Positions 55,057 through 64,000 of a stretch of 64,000 nucleotides of DNA are shown here, in pieces. The stretch covers positions 1,674,001 through 1,738,000 of the forward strand of contig NZ_CP136995.1 of NCBI RefSeq assembly GCF_033110285.1. The letters run 5' to 3'. A program made the translations under genes and the position numbers. The stretch is from Ottowia sp. SB7-C50 (GTDB taxonomy: Bacteria; Pseudomonadota; Gammaproteobacteria; Burkholderiales; Burkholderiaceae_C). The notes beneath the pieces are model-generated. The model saw nothing but the letters and a program-made list of their open reading frames with translations, was not told where the DNA came from and searched no databases. Position 1 is the first letter of the stretch, and each line of letters starts with the position of its first letter.

Positions 55057-57871
55057 TCATCGCGCATGCTCTCTACGAAGCCCCAAAGTCGCTCCACTCA
55101 GGCTATTGGCGCTTTCATGGTATGCGCTCCACGGTTGACTTGCAACCCTTAACCTCGCCTCCACATTCCCCACCGTCCACTGCGCCGCCCCCGTCAGCCC
55201 CGCCAGTTCATCCCAGGCGACCGGCACCGACACCCCCAATCCCGGCCGGGCGCGCACGGACCACGCACACACCGTCGTCGCCCCGCGCCCATTGCGCAAA
55301 TAGTCCGGGTAAATCTTGCCGACGCGGTTCTTGGGGCCGCTGACGGCGGTGAAGCGGTCGGGCATGAGGCGGGCGAGGTGGTCGACCAGTTGTTTGCTGA
55401 AGGCCTTGACGGTGTCCCAGTCGTACAGGCGCTTGATGGGGGTGACCACGTGCAGGCCTTTGCCGCCGCTGGTTTTGAGGAAGGGCACCAGGCCCAATTC
55501 GGTGAGCAGGGTGCGCACCAGTTGCGCGGCTTCCTGCACTTGCGGCCAGGCGACGCCTTCGCCGGGGTCGAGGTCGAGGACGAAGCGGTCGGGGCGCTCG
55601 ATCTTGTCGTGGGTGGCGTTCCAGGTGTGCAGCTCGACGGTGTTCATCTGCACCACGCCCATCAGCGCGGCCTCGGTGTCGATTTCGAGCAGCGCGGCGT
55701 GGCCGGGGTCAAGCGCGGGGTCGAGCAGGGTGACGCCGGGGAGCTGGCGGCCTTCCATGTGCTTCTGGAAGAACTGCTCGCCCCCCACGCCATCCGGCGC
55801 GCGCAGCAGGGCGACCGGGCGCTTGGCCAGGTGCGGCAGGATGAGCGGGGCGACGGTGGCGTAGTAGCGCGCCAGGTCGAGCTTGGTGGCGCCGCTGGCG
55901 GGGTCAATGACGCGCTCGGGGTGGGTGATGGTCTGGCCAGCGAGCACGGCGGGGCCGTCGGTCTTGGCGGGGGGTGTTACAGATTTCATAGCTGCTCGCG
56001 ATGGGTTGACGCCGACCCGCGCCTGTTTAGAACCTGAAATGGCATCGGCCCGGAGTTCGGCAACGGGTTTGTCTTCGCGCAGGCCCTGAAACACCGGGTG
56101 TCGCAGATGGCCAGCCTGCGTGACGCCGGCGTGCGTGATCTGCGCCACCAGCTCGGGCCGCACCCAGGTGATGGCGGACGGCGCCTTGACGCGCTGGCCC
56201 TCGGTCAGCGGGCTGTCGGGCGTGACGAGCGGTGCGAGCCGCTTTTTGAGCAGCGCGAGGGTGCCGCCGTCAAACCCGCTGCCCACGTTGCCGGCCCAGC
56301 GCAGGGCGCCGTCGGCCGTGGGCGCGGCCAGCACCAGCGCGCCCAGGTCCCCCGCCGCCGCGCGCGCGCCCTGACCGGCGGTGAAGCCGGCAATGATGAA
56401 TTCGTCGCCTTGGCCGCATTTGAGCTTGATCCAGTCCGCCGAGCGCCCGCTGCGGTAAGCCGCGCTGGCGCGTTTGCCGATGACGCCTTCCATGCCCAGC
56501 TTGCAGGCGCTGGCCAGCAGGCTTGGCGGGTCGGGCGGCAGCTGCTCTGATAAACGCAGCATGGGGGAATGGTCGGCGGCCAGCAGTGCGGCCAGCCGCG
56601 CGCGGCGGTCGGTCAGCGGGGCAGGGCGCCAGTCTTCGCCATCCAGCCAGAGCAGGTCGAACAGGTAGTACACGAGCGCGTCGGTCTTGCGGCCGTCAAA
56701 GGCGTTTTGCAGCGCGCCGAAATCGGGCAGGCCGTCGGCGCCGGGCATGACGACTTCGCCGTCGAGCCAGGCGTTTTGCACCGGCAGGGCGGCCAGCGCG
56801 CGCGCCAGGGCAGGCATGCGCGCCGTCCAGTCGAGGCCGTTGCGGGTGAACAGCTGGGCGCGGCCAGCGCTGGTGCGCGCGAGCAGGCGGTAGCCGTCGA
56901 ATTTCAGCTCCCACAGCCAGTCGGTGGCGGCATCGGGCGGGGGCTCGGTGACGAGCGTGGCGAGTTGGGGGGGCGATGGTGTCGGGCAGCAGCTGTTTCT
57001 TGGTTGCTTTAGTTTTGATAGCTGCTCGCGCTTGTCCAGCAAGCGCTGGGGGCTGTTTTTTATCTGAATCCCCAGACTGCGCCTTGCGTGCGCGAATCTG
57101 CCGCACCGTGTCGGCCAGGATGGCGTCGGGCGCGGCGCGCCGGTCGGCCGGGCCGACGGAATCGGGCAGCGCCTCGGTCACGCTGAATTCGCTGGCGGGG
57201 CGGGCGAAAGCGTCTTTTTCCTTGATGAGCAGCCAGTTGGCCTTGCCGGGCTGGCTGTCCTTCAGACGCACCAGCGCCCAGCCGCCTTGCAGCTTGGCGC
57301 CGTGCAGCATGAACTTGAAGTTGCCGGCCGCCAGCCCGGCCTGTGCTTCGTGCCCGGGCGTGGGGGACCAGCTGCCGCGGTCCCAGATGATGACGCGGCC
57401 GCCGCCGTACTGGCCGGCGGGGATCTGGCCTTCAAAGTCGTTGTAGCTGATCGGGTGGTCTTCCACCTGCACGGCCAGCCGCTTGTCGCGTGGGTCGAGG
57501 CTCGGGCCCTTGGGCACGGCCCAACTGCGCATGGTGCCGTCCAGCTCCAGCCGCAGGTCGTAGTGCAGGTGGCTGGCCCAGTGCTTGTGGATGACGTAGC
57601 TGAAACCGGCCGCGCTGCCAATGTCGCCGGCCGGTTCGGGCGTGCGGGTGAAGTCGCGCTTGGCGTGGTAGCGGGCGAGCGGGGCGTCGTTGCCGGAGGC
57701 CGAGGGCTTTGAACGCTTCTTCGCGGCGGGCTTCTCTGATACTACGTTTTTTATAGCTGCTCGCGCACGTCCAGCAAGCGCTGGGGCCTTTTTTGGCGTG
57801 GGATCGGCGCGGCCAACCTCAGGCGCGCTTGCGGCTGGCTTTGGCTTTGGCGGGCGCTTTGGCGTCGGCAT
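55057..57871 (-). CDS. ligD: multidomain NHEJ DNA ligase D, apparent frameshift
   Basis: The corrected protein is about 937 residues. Domains in order are the 3'-phosphoesterase (DFTRTPEPAG...FSYVIHKHWASHLHYDLRLEL), the ATP-dependent ligase (WLWELKFDGYRLLAR with the nucleotidyl lysine in LKFDGYR, then GMEGVIGKRASAAY and WIKLKC) and the polymerase/primase (TITHPERVIDPA, FVLDLDPGEGVAWP, TSGGKGLHVVTPI). It fills and joins double-strand breaks bridged by Ku. The frame breaks at a seven-base G-run (56967-56973); six restores LLPDTIAPPQLATLVTEPP. Three linker segments are in-frame copies of repeat A. The first 53 bases overlap the end of ku. Confidence 0.93.
55985..56040 (-). repeat. dispersed repeat A, in frame in ligD (ligase-polymerase linker)
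   Basis: On the plus strand: TTTCATAGCTGCTCGCGATG, GGTTGACGCCGACCCGCGCC, TGTTTAGAACCTGAAAT. Read on the minus strand it encodes SGSKQARVGVNPSRAAMKS. It is the most diverged of the three copies in the gene. Confidence 0.65.
57005..57070 (-). repeat. dispersed repeat A, in frame in ligD (phosphoesterase-ligase linker)
   Basis: On the plus strand: AGTTTTGATAGCTGCTCGCG, CTTGTCCAGCAAGCGCTGGG, GGCTGTTTTTTATC. It encodes KKQPPALAGQARAAIKTKA on the minus strand. The palindromic core GCGCTTGTCCAGCAAGCGC is perfect. Confidence 0.85.
57735..57796 (-). repeat. dispersed repeat A, in frame in ligD (N-terminal linker)
   Basis: On the plus strand: GATACTACGTTTTTTATAGC, TGCTCGCGCACGTCCAGCAA, GCGCTGGGGCCTTTTTT. 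It encodes KKAPALAGRARAAIKNVVS, in the same frame and orientation as the copy about 730 bases away. Confidence 0.85.
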
Positions 57872-58747
57872 TGTCGGTCTCTTCGTCCTTGACCGACGAC
57901 TTGCCGCCGCCTTGCAGGCTGCGCTTGAGCAGTTCGGTCAGATCAATGATTTCCGCCCCCGGCTTGGCGGCGCCGGGCGAGGCGACTTTTTCGACGCTCT
58001 GCACCTCGCCGGCTTCGGCTTTTTGCTTGACCAGCCGCATGATCTCGTCCTTGAACGAATCGCGGAAGTCGTCGGCGTCCCAGGGGGGCGGACATTTCCT
58101 CGATCAGCTTCTCGGCCATTTTCAGCTCGGCGTCTTTCAGGCCGGCGGCCTTGGCGCCTTCGGGCGGCAGCTTCAGCGCCTCGAACGACTTGATCTCGCC
58201 GCCCCAGCGCAGCAGGTTCAGGATCAGCGCCGGGCCGCTGGGCACCAGCACGGCCAGGTGCTGCTTGGTGGAGATGACCACGCGCGCCACGCCCACGCGG
58301 CCGCTGGCGATCAGCGCCTCGCGCAGCAGGGCGTAGACCTTTTCGCCGCGGTTGATGGGGGCCAGGTAATACGGGCGCTCCAGGTAGACAAACGGAATCT
58401 CGCTGGCCTTGATGAAGGTCTCGATCTCGATGGTCTGCGTGGTCTTGGGGAAGGCGGCCTTGATCTCGTCGGCGCTCAGCACGACGTAGTGGCCGTCTTC
58501 CACCTCCACGCCTTTCACGATGTCGGCCGAGGCGATTTCCTTGCCGGTTTTCTTGTTGACGCGCTTGTAGCCCACCGGCTCCATGGTGCGCTTGTCGAGC
58601 CAGTCAAAGTCCACCCCGCTGCTGGTGGTGGCGGTGTACAACGCCACGGGGATGTGCACCAGGCCAAAGCTGATGGCGCCTTTCCACACCACGCGGGCGG
58701 TGGAGCGGGTGGAGGAATCGTCGGTGGGGGGTGGAGTCGTCGGCCAT
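57819..58747 (-). CDS. ku: Ku homologue for non-homologous end joining, two apparent frameshifts
   Basis: This DNA-end-binding protein of about 308 residues forms a ring on double-strand breaks and recruits LigD. RVVWKGAISFGLVHIPVALYTAT and DFDWLDKRTMEPVGYKRVNKKTGKEI are diagnostic, as is ERPYYLAPINRGEKVYALL. Two breaks fall in six-base G-runs. One is at 58726-58731, where five G gives the start MADDSTPTDDSSTRST. The other is at 58083-58088, where five G gives MSAPWDADDFRDSFKDEIMRLVKQK. The span is 3n+2 bases, matching two extra bases. The basic, Ala/Lys-rich tail is usual for bacterial Ku. Confidence 0.92.
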
Positions 58748-58834
58748 GGCGCTGCCTGAGGGTGATGGTGGCAGCTTAAATGAGGCCAGATGGGTTCGGT
58801 TGTAGGACGCGAAGTCAAGACGTTGACATGTGGC

Positions 58835-58862
58835 TTGCAGAATTACTGCATTGCAGTATAAT
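58835..58862 (+). promoter_or_regulatory. promoter and operator of the AbrB/PIN toxin-antitoxin pair
   Basis: TTGCAG (58835-58840) and TATAAT (58857-58862) are 16 bases apart. Between and over them is a perfect inverted repeat TACTGCA-T-TGCAGTA (58844-58858), a likely antitoxin operator. The predicted start of transcription falls at about the ATG at 58870, so the message may be leaderless. Confidence 0.68.
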
Positions 58863-58869
58863 TGACACT

Positions 58870-59103
58870 ATGCAAGCCACATTGACCATCAACAGCCGCG
58901 GCGTCGTCACACTGCCGGCCAAGCTGCGCCAAGCCATGGGACTGAAGGCCGACGATCAATTGATTGCGGAAACCACGGTCGAAGGCCTGCTGCTGCGCCC
59001 GGCCGTCACGCTGCCTATCGAGATTTATACCGACAAGCGGATTCGGGAGTTCGAACAGGGTGAGGCCGAACTGGCGGCCTATCTGAAGAAGCAGGGCCTT
59101 TGA
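58870..59103 (+). CDS. AbrB/MazE-type antitoxin
   Basis: This is a 77-residue protein with an N-terminal swapped-hairpin AbrB domain, MQATLTINSRGVVTLPAKLR then QAMGLKADDQLIAE (residues 1-34), and an acidic C-terminal arm (IREFEQGEAELAAYLKKQ) suited to binding a PIN toxin. No Shine-Dalgarno sequence is visible before the ATG. The -10 box ends seven bases before it, which suggests leaderless translation. The stop overlaps a TTG start of the toxin frame (TTGA). Confidence 0.85.
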   Translation: MQATLTINSRGVVTLPAKLRQAMGLKADDQLIAETTVEGLLLRPAVTLPIEIYTDKRIREFEQGEAELAAYLKKQGL

Positions 59104-59159
59104 TTTCGTCCAGCCGGTATCCCCGGCTGTTTTCCAGTGCTCTTATAACAACAAGAACA

Positions 59160-59629
59160 ATGAGCATCCGGTCCCTTGAACCGTCCAGCGATCAGCATCG
59201 CATTTATCTCGACGCCAACATTCTTTTCTCAGCCGCGAGGTCGGATGGCGCGGTCCGAAAGGTATTTCGGCTTGGTATCGACTGGGGATACGCGTACGTC
59301 GCAGATGCTTATGTAGTGGCAGAAGCGAGGAGAAATCTCAGCAGGAAGGCGAGCGCGGACAGTCTTAAGTCCTTCGAGTCACTGCTGCAACAAATCGACG
59401 TGGTCGAGGCGCAGCGATTCGATCCAGACGCGGAGATCGCGGCGTGGTTGCCCGCGAAGGACCGGCCCGTCTTGCTGGCCGCCATCGCCTTGCGCTGCGA
59501 ATTGCTGGTGACGGGAGACCGGGATTTCGAGGCAGGCTACGACGAGCGTTTTGATGGCGTCAAGGTCGTCAACGCCCAGCAGTGGGCCGAGCACATGCTG
59601 ACCCGTCGAAAGCCGCCAGAGCTGAGCTC

Positions 59630-59633
<4 letters not shown>
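59160..59633 (+). CDS. PIN-domain ribonuclease toxin
   Basis: This is a 157-residue PIN (VapC-like) domain protein. [13 protein letters not shown] (residues about 14-26) has the first catalytic Asp, VVAEARRNL the Glu, and [12 protein letters not shown] the remaining Asp pair. It would cut RNA when not held by the AbrB antitoxin upstream. I use the ATG at 59160; a TTG at 59100 overlapping the antitoxin stop is possible and would add 20 residues without PIN similarity. The pair sits right at the leuB end of the accessory segment. Confidence 0.85.
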
Positions 59634-60703
<1,070 letters not shown>

Positions 60704-60719
60704 GGGTGTAAAGGTGGGA

Positions 60720-60852
60720 ATGAGAAAGAAAACAGCCGGACGCGAAGGGCGCAAAGATTTCGCGAAGGACGCAAAATAAAAACCAAATACCTGATTGGTT
60801 TTCTTTCGCGCACTTTGCGAGCTTTCGCGCCCTTCGCGTCCGGCTGTTCGAA
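60720..60852. repeat. repeat family C element between leuB and leuD
   Basis: The left arm AACAGCCGGACGCGAAGGGC, GCAAAGATTTCGCGAAGGACG, CAAAATAAAAACC and the right arm GGTTTTCTTTCGCGCACTTTGCGAGC, TTTCGCGCCCTTCGCGTCCGG, CTGTTCG are near-perfect reverse complements. Together they form a long hairpin within the leu operon transcript. Confidence 0.75.
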
Positions 60853-60854
60853 TT

Positions 60855-61505
60855 TCAAGCGCTGAGGGTATGCGCCAGCCAAGGCTTTGTAGCCAGGCGG
60901 TTGGCCTCGAACGCCTGGATCTTGTCCTTCTGGCGCAGGGTAAGGCCAATGTCGTCCCAGCCGTTCAGCAGGCATTCCTTGCGGAAGGGCTGCACGTCGA
61001 AAGGCAATTCGGTGCCGTCGGGCTTGACGATGACCTGGCGCGGCAGGTCCACCGTGAGCCGGTAGCCAGGGAAGGCAGCCACTTCGTCGAACAGCTTGGC
61101 AACGGCGCTTTCGGGCAGCACGATGGGCAGCAGGCCATTCTTGAAGCAGTTGTTGAAGAAAATGTCGGCAAAGCTGGGCGCGATCAGGGCGCGAAAGCCG
61201 TACTGCTGCAGCGCCCAGGGCGCGTGCTCGCGGCTGGAGCCGCAACCAAAGTTCTTGCGGGCCAGCAGCACGCTGGCGCCGGCATAGCGCGTCTGGTTCA
61301 GCACGAAGTCGGGGTTGGGCTTGCGCGTGGCGGGGTCCATGCCCGGCTCGCCCTTGTCCAGGTAGCGCCACTCGTCGAACAGGTTGGGGCCAAAGCCGGT
61401 CTTCTTGATCGACTTGAGAAATTGCTTGGGGATGATCGCGTCGGTATCGACGTTGGCGCGGTCGATGGGTGCAACCAGGCCCTGATGAACGGTGAACTTT
61501 TCCAT
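60855..61505 (-). CDS. leuD: 3-isopropylmalate dehydratase small subunit
   Basis: This 216-residue swivel-domain subunit pairs with Leu[31 protein letters not shown] is the standard N-terminus, [14 protein letters not shown] the substrate-binding loop and [18 protein letters not shown] the interface. Length is normal. The gene lies downstream of a small entericidin gene that separates it from leuC. Confidence 0.97.
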   Translation of the reverse strand: MEKFTVHQGLVAPIDRANVDTDAIIPKQFLKSIKKTGFGPNLFDEWRYLDKGEPGMDPATRKPNPDFVLNQTRYAGASVLLARKNFGCGSSREHAPWALQQYGFRALIAPSFADIFFNNCFKNGLLPIVLPESAVAKLFDEVAAFPGYRLTVDLPRQVIVKPDGTELPFDVQPFRKECLLNGWDDIGLTLRQKDKIQAFEANRLATKPWLAHTLSA

Positions 61506-61657
61506 GATGCAGTCGATGGATGGGACGCGGCCCGCGCGGCAGGCTAGGTCAGGGGGAATCGCCCTGCGGCAGCGGGGCGGTAGGGCGGCCAGCGTGATGC
61601 GGCCGCGACGTCAGGCATGCGCTGGTGGCAAGGCTGCCAGCGCATGCCATCGGTGGC

Positions 61658-61804
61658 TTAACGCTTGGCTTTTTCGGCGGCGTTCTGCACGCCTTCGCCG
61701 GCTTTTTCAACGTCTTTGCCCATGCCGGCCACGGTGTTGCAGGCGGTCAGGGAGGTCAGGGCCACGGTCAGCGCGCCAACCAGCATGGCGATTTTCTTCA
61801 TCAT
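61658..61804 (-). CDS. entericidin A/B family lipoprotein
   Basis: This is a 48-residue protein, MMKKIAMLVGALTVALTSLT then ACNTVAGMGKDVEKAGEGVQ, ending NAAEKAKR. It has a lipoprotein signal with the lipobox LTAC; ACNTVAGxGKDxxKAGE is the entericidin signature. GAGGAG stands seven bases before the first ATG (61804); the second ATG (61801) is the alternative. Placement between leuC and leuD is a recurring Burkholderiales arrangement. Its role at this location is not known. Confidence 0.88.
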   Translation of the reverse strand: MMKKIAMLVGALTVALTSLTACNTVAGMGKDVEKAGEGVQNAAEKAKR

Positions 61805-61849
61805 GATGAAACTCCTCTATTGAGTTGAATGGACTCCCGTTGCCGGGCC

Positions 61850-63322
61850 TTACATGAAAGCACGGACATCGACGAAATGCCCGTGCACCGCAGCCGCCGC
61901 GGCCATCGCCGGGCTGACCAGGTGGGTGCGGCCGCCATTGCCCTGGCGGCCTTCGAAATTGCGGTTGCTGGTGGAGGCGCAGCGCTCGCCCGGCTCCAGC
62001 CGGTCGGCATTCATGGCCAGGCACATGCTGCAGCCAGGTTCGCGCCACTCAAAGCCAGCGGCGGTGAACACCTTGTCCAGCCCCTCGGCCTCAGCCTGGC
62101 GTTTGACCAGGCCGGAGCCTGGCACCACCAGCGCCTGCTTGACGTTGCCTGCCACCTTGCGGCCCAGCTTTTTGACGACGGCCGCAGCTTCGCGCATGTC
62201 TTCGATGCGGCTGTTGGTGCAACTGCCGATGAACACCTTGTCGACGTGAATGTCGGCCAGCGCCTTGTTGGGCTCAAGGCCCATGTAGGTCAGGGCGCGT
62301 TCGATGGCGCCGCGGCGCGTGTCGTCCTTTTCCTTGTCGGGGTCGGGCACGCGGCCGTCGATGCCCAGCACCATCTCGGGACTGGTGCCCCAGGTGACTT
62401 GCGGCACGATCTGAGCGGCGTCGAGTTCGACTACGGTGTCGAATTTTGCGCCGGGGTCGGAATGCAGCGTCTTCCAGTGGGCGACAGCCTGGTCCCACTC
62501 GGGGCCGCCGGTGAACTTGCCTGTGGCAGAGTCGGTACCCGGCGCCAGCAGGCGGCCCTTGACGTATTCGATCGTCTTGTCGTCCACGGCCACCAGACCT
62601 GCGCGCGCGCCGGCCTCGATGGCCATGTTGCACACCGTCATGCGGCCTTCCATGCTGAGCGCGCGGATGGCGTCGCCGGCAAACTCGATGGTGTAGCCGG
62701 TGCCGCCGGCGGTGCCGATCTTGCCGATGATGGCCAGCACGATGTCCTTGGCCGTGACGCCGGGCGCGGCCTTGCCGTTGACCTTGACCAGCATGTTCCT
62801 GGCCTTCTTGGCCAGCAGCGTCTGCGTGGCCAGCACGTGCTCGACCTCGCTGGTGCCGATGCCGTGCGCCAGCGCGCCAAACGCGCCGTGCGTGCTGGTG
62901 TGGCTGTCGCCGCAGACCACCGTCATGCCGGGCAGCGTGGCACCGTTTTCAGGGCCGATCACATGCACGATGCCTTGGCGCGCGTGCAGGAAGGGGAAGA
63001 ACGCGGCCGCGCCGTGTTCACTGATGTTGGCGTCCAGCGTGGTGACCTGCTCCTTGCTGATCGGGTCTTCAATGCCGTCGTAGCCGCGCTCCCAGCCGGT
63101 GGTGGGCGTGTTGTGGTCGGCCGTGGCAACCACGCTGCTGACGCGCCAGACCTTGCGGCCGGCTTCGCGCAGGCCTTCGTAGGCCTGCGGGCTGGTGACT
63201 TCGTGCACCAGATGGCGGTCGATGTAGAGGATGGCGGTGCCGTCAGGCTCGGTGTGGACGACGTGTTCGTCCCAGAGCTTGTCGTAAAGCGTGCGTGCGG
63301 TCATGGCTTGGGCAATGGACAT
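61850..63322 (-). CDS. leuC: 3-isopropylmalate dehydratase large subunit
   Basis: This is the 490-residue aconitase-family subunit carrying the 4Fe-4S cluster. [14 protein letters not shown] is the usual N-terminus. [43 protein letters not shown] and [15 protein letters not shown] supply the cluster cysteines. [20 protein letters not shown] is conserved. The start could be ATG 63322 ([11 protein letters not shown]) or ATG 63304 ([11 protein letters not shown]); neither has a strong ribosome site. It begins 11 bases after the LysR gene ends. Confidence 0.96.
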   Translation of the reverse strand: MSIAQAMTARTLYDKLWDEHVVHTEPDGTAILYIDRHLVHEVTSPQAYEGLREAGRKVWRVSSVVATADHNTPTTGWERGYDGIEDPISKEQVTTLDANISEHGAAAFFPFLHARQGIVHVIGPENGATLPGMTVVCGDSHTSTHGAFGALAHGIGTSEVEHVLATQTLLAKKARNMLVKVNGKAAPGVTAKDIVLAIIGKIGTAGGTGYTIEFAGDAIRALSMEGRMTVCNMAIEAGARAGLVAVDDKTIEYVKGRLLAPGTDSATGKFTGGPEWDQAVAHWKTLHSDPGAKFDTVVELDAAQIVPQVTWGTSPEMVLGIDGRVPDPDKEKDDTRRGAIERALTYMGLEPNKALADIHVDKVFIGSCTNSRIEDMREAAAVVKKLGRKVAGNVKQALVVPGSGLVKRQAEAEGLDKVFTAAGFEWREPGCSMCLAMNADRLEPGERCASTSNRNFEGRQGNGGRTHLVSPAMAAAAAVHGHFVDVRAFM

Positions 63323-63332
63323 GGTTGAAATT

Positions 63333-64000
63333 CTATGCGGCGGCGGAGGATTCAGCCGATGGCGCGGGTGCCGCATGCGCGTGTAGGTGATCGACCAGTG
63401 CGCGGGCGGTGACGGGCAGGGTGTCGAAGTCGCGCGCCACCAGTTCGATGGCGCGCGTGGCCCACGCGTCGGTGAGCGGGACGGCGCGCAGGGCGCCGGC
63501 GCCACTCATCAGCGTGAAGGCGCGTTCCGGCATGACGCCTACGCCCAGGCCGTTGTCAATCATGCGGCACATGGCGTCGAGCCCCGTGACGCGAATGCGC
63601 AGGCGGATCGGCCGCGCGACGGCCGCCGCCGCCTGCTGGCTGGCCAGCGCGATGGAGCTGTTGGCGTGCAGGCCCACGTGGTCAAAGTCCAGGGTGTCGG
63701 CAAAGGCCACAGCTGGCAGGCCTGCCAGCGCATGGGTCGCCGGCACCACCAGCACCAGCCGGTCGGTGCGGTAAGGCCGCCGCTGCAGGGCGGCGCCGCT
63801 GAGGGTGACCGCGCTGACGTTGCAGATGCCCAGGTCGGCCGCACCTTCCTGCACGGCCCGCATCACTTCGGAAGAAAGGTGTTCTTCCAGATCGACCTTG
63901 ACTTCGGGGTGGCGGCGCACGAAGGTGCCCAGGTCTTCCGGCAGAAACTGCACGATGGCCGAGATGCTGGCGTGCACGCGCACGTGGCCGCGCACGCCGT
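63333..64000 (-). CDS. LysR-family transcriptional regulator, C-terminal part (partial)
   Basis: The window ends inside this gene; the 222 codons seen cover the effector-binding domain. [34 protein letters not shown] is the typical start of that domain, followed by [28 protein letters not shown] and [13 protein letters not shown]. The DNA-binding helix-turn-helix lies outside the window. It reads in the same direction as leuC and ends 11 bases before it, so it may be co-transcribed with or regulate the leu genes. Confidence 0.9.
   Translation of the reverse strand, partial: GVRGHVRVHASISAIVQFLPEDLGTFVRRHPEVKVDLEEHLSSEVMRAVQEGAADLGICNVSAVTLSGAALQRRPYRTDRLVLVVPATHALAGLPAVAFADTLDFDHVGLHANSSIALASQQAAAAVARPIRLRIRVTGLDAMCRMIDNGLGVGVMPERAFTLMSGAGALRAVPLTDAWATRAIELVARDFDTLPVTARALVDHLHAHAAPAPSAESSAAA

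Noticed and set aside
55316..56037. Plus-strand frames opposite ligD
   Set aside because: The minus strand encodes clear LigD polymerase and ligase motifs; the plus-strand frames are complements with no domains.

Overview
The window is a high-GC (roughly two-thirds GC by eye) stretch of a betaproteobacterial chromosome, most likely Burkholderiales, family Comamonadaceae. The grounds are the gene orders (nuoG-N followed by DUF2818, NUDIX and DUF1178 genes; asd-fimV-truA-trpF-trpB-trpA-accD; leuC-entericidin-leuD-leuB), an FNR-type regulator beside hemN, and dispersed repeats of a kind I associate with this family. The genus cannot be fixed from the sequence alone.

Layout: 1-7990 is the distal half of the complex I operon (end of nuoG, then nuoH-nuoN), followed by three small co-oriented genes (to 9366). 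9421-13352 holds an FNR-like regulator, hemN with an FNR box, and two membrane proteins of the TauE/SafE type. 13353-14587 holds dispersed repeats, a 6S RNA gene I identify by its pairing, zapA and a small coiled-coil gene upstream of it. 14655-30433 is a cobalamin uptake and nucleotide-loop assembly cluster headed by a cobalamin riboswitch: btuB, two substrate-binding proteins, cobU, btuC, btuD, cobO, cobD, cobC, cobQ, cobT, cobS and an alpha-ribazole phosphatase. Carried along are ogt, bioB and an AlkB-like gene. No corrin-ring genes are present, so it looks like salvage rather than de novo synthesis. 30468-31991 is lysS. 32200-40196 is a compact surface-polysaccharide cluster (flippase, acetyltransferase, two glycosyltransferases, aminotransferase, initiating sugar transferase, CapD-type dehydratase). 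40209-41557 holds a LON-domain protein and a YggT protein. 41789-50475 is the minus-strand run accD-trpA-trpB-trpF-truA-fimV-asd, and 59630 to the end is leuB-leuD-entericidin-leuC-LysR.

Between asd and leuB lies about 9 kb of accessory DNA (50480-59630): a HAD hydrolase, two antitoxin-like genes without a toxin, a strikingly AT-rich two-gene module (52516-54830) encoding a secreted protein with a faint pore-former (MACPF-like) signature plus a partner of unknown function, the NHEJ pair ku/ligD, and an AbrB/PIN toxin-antitoxin pair. The AT-rich module is the best candidate for an undescribed system. A short ORF upstream of asd ending Ile-Thr-Thr-Thr-Thr-Lys-Lys looks like an attenuation leader.

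Two window-wide patterns matter for anyone using this annotation. First, seven genes (tauE, the gene upstream of zapA, btuB, a sugar transferase, fimV, ligD and ku, the last one twice) are broken by what is always one extra base in a G/C run of 6-9. This points to homopolymer over-calling, or less likely slippage, rather than true gene decay. Second, a palindromic repeat of about 50 bp occurs between genes and also in frame inside genes; three copies form the interdomain linkers of LigD.
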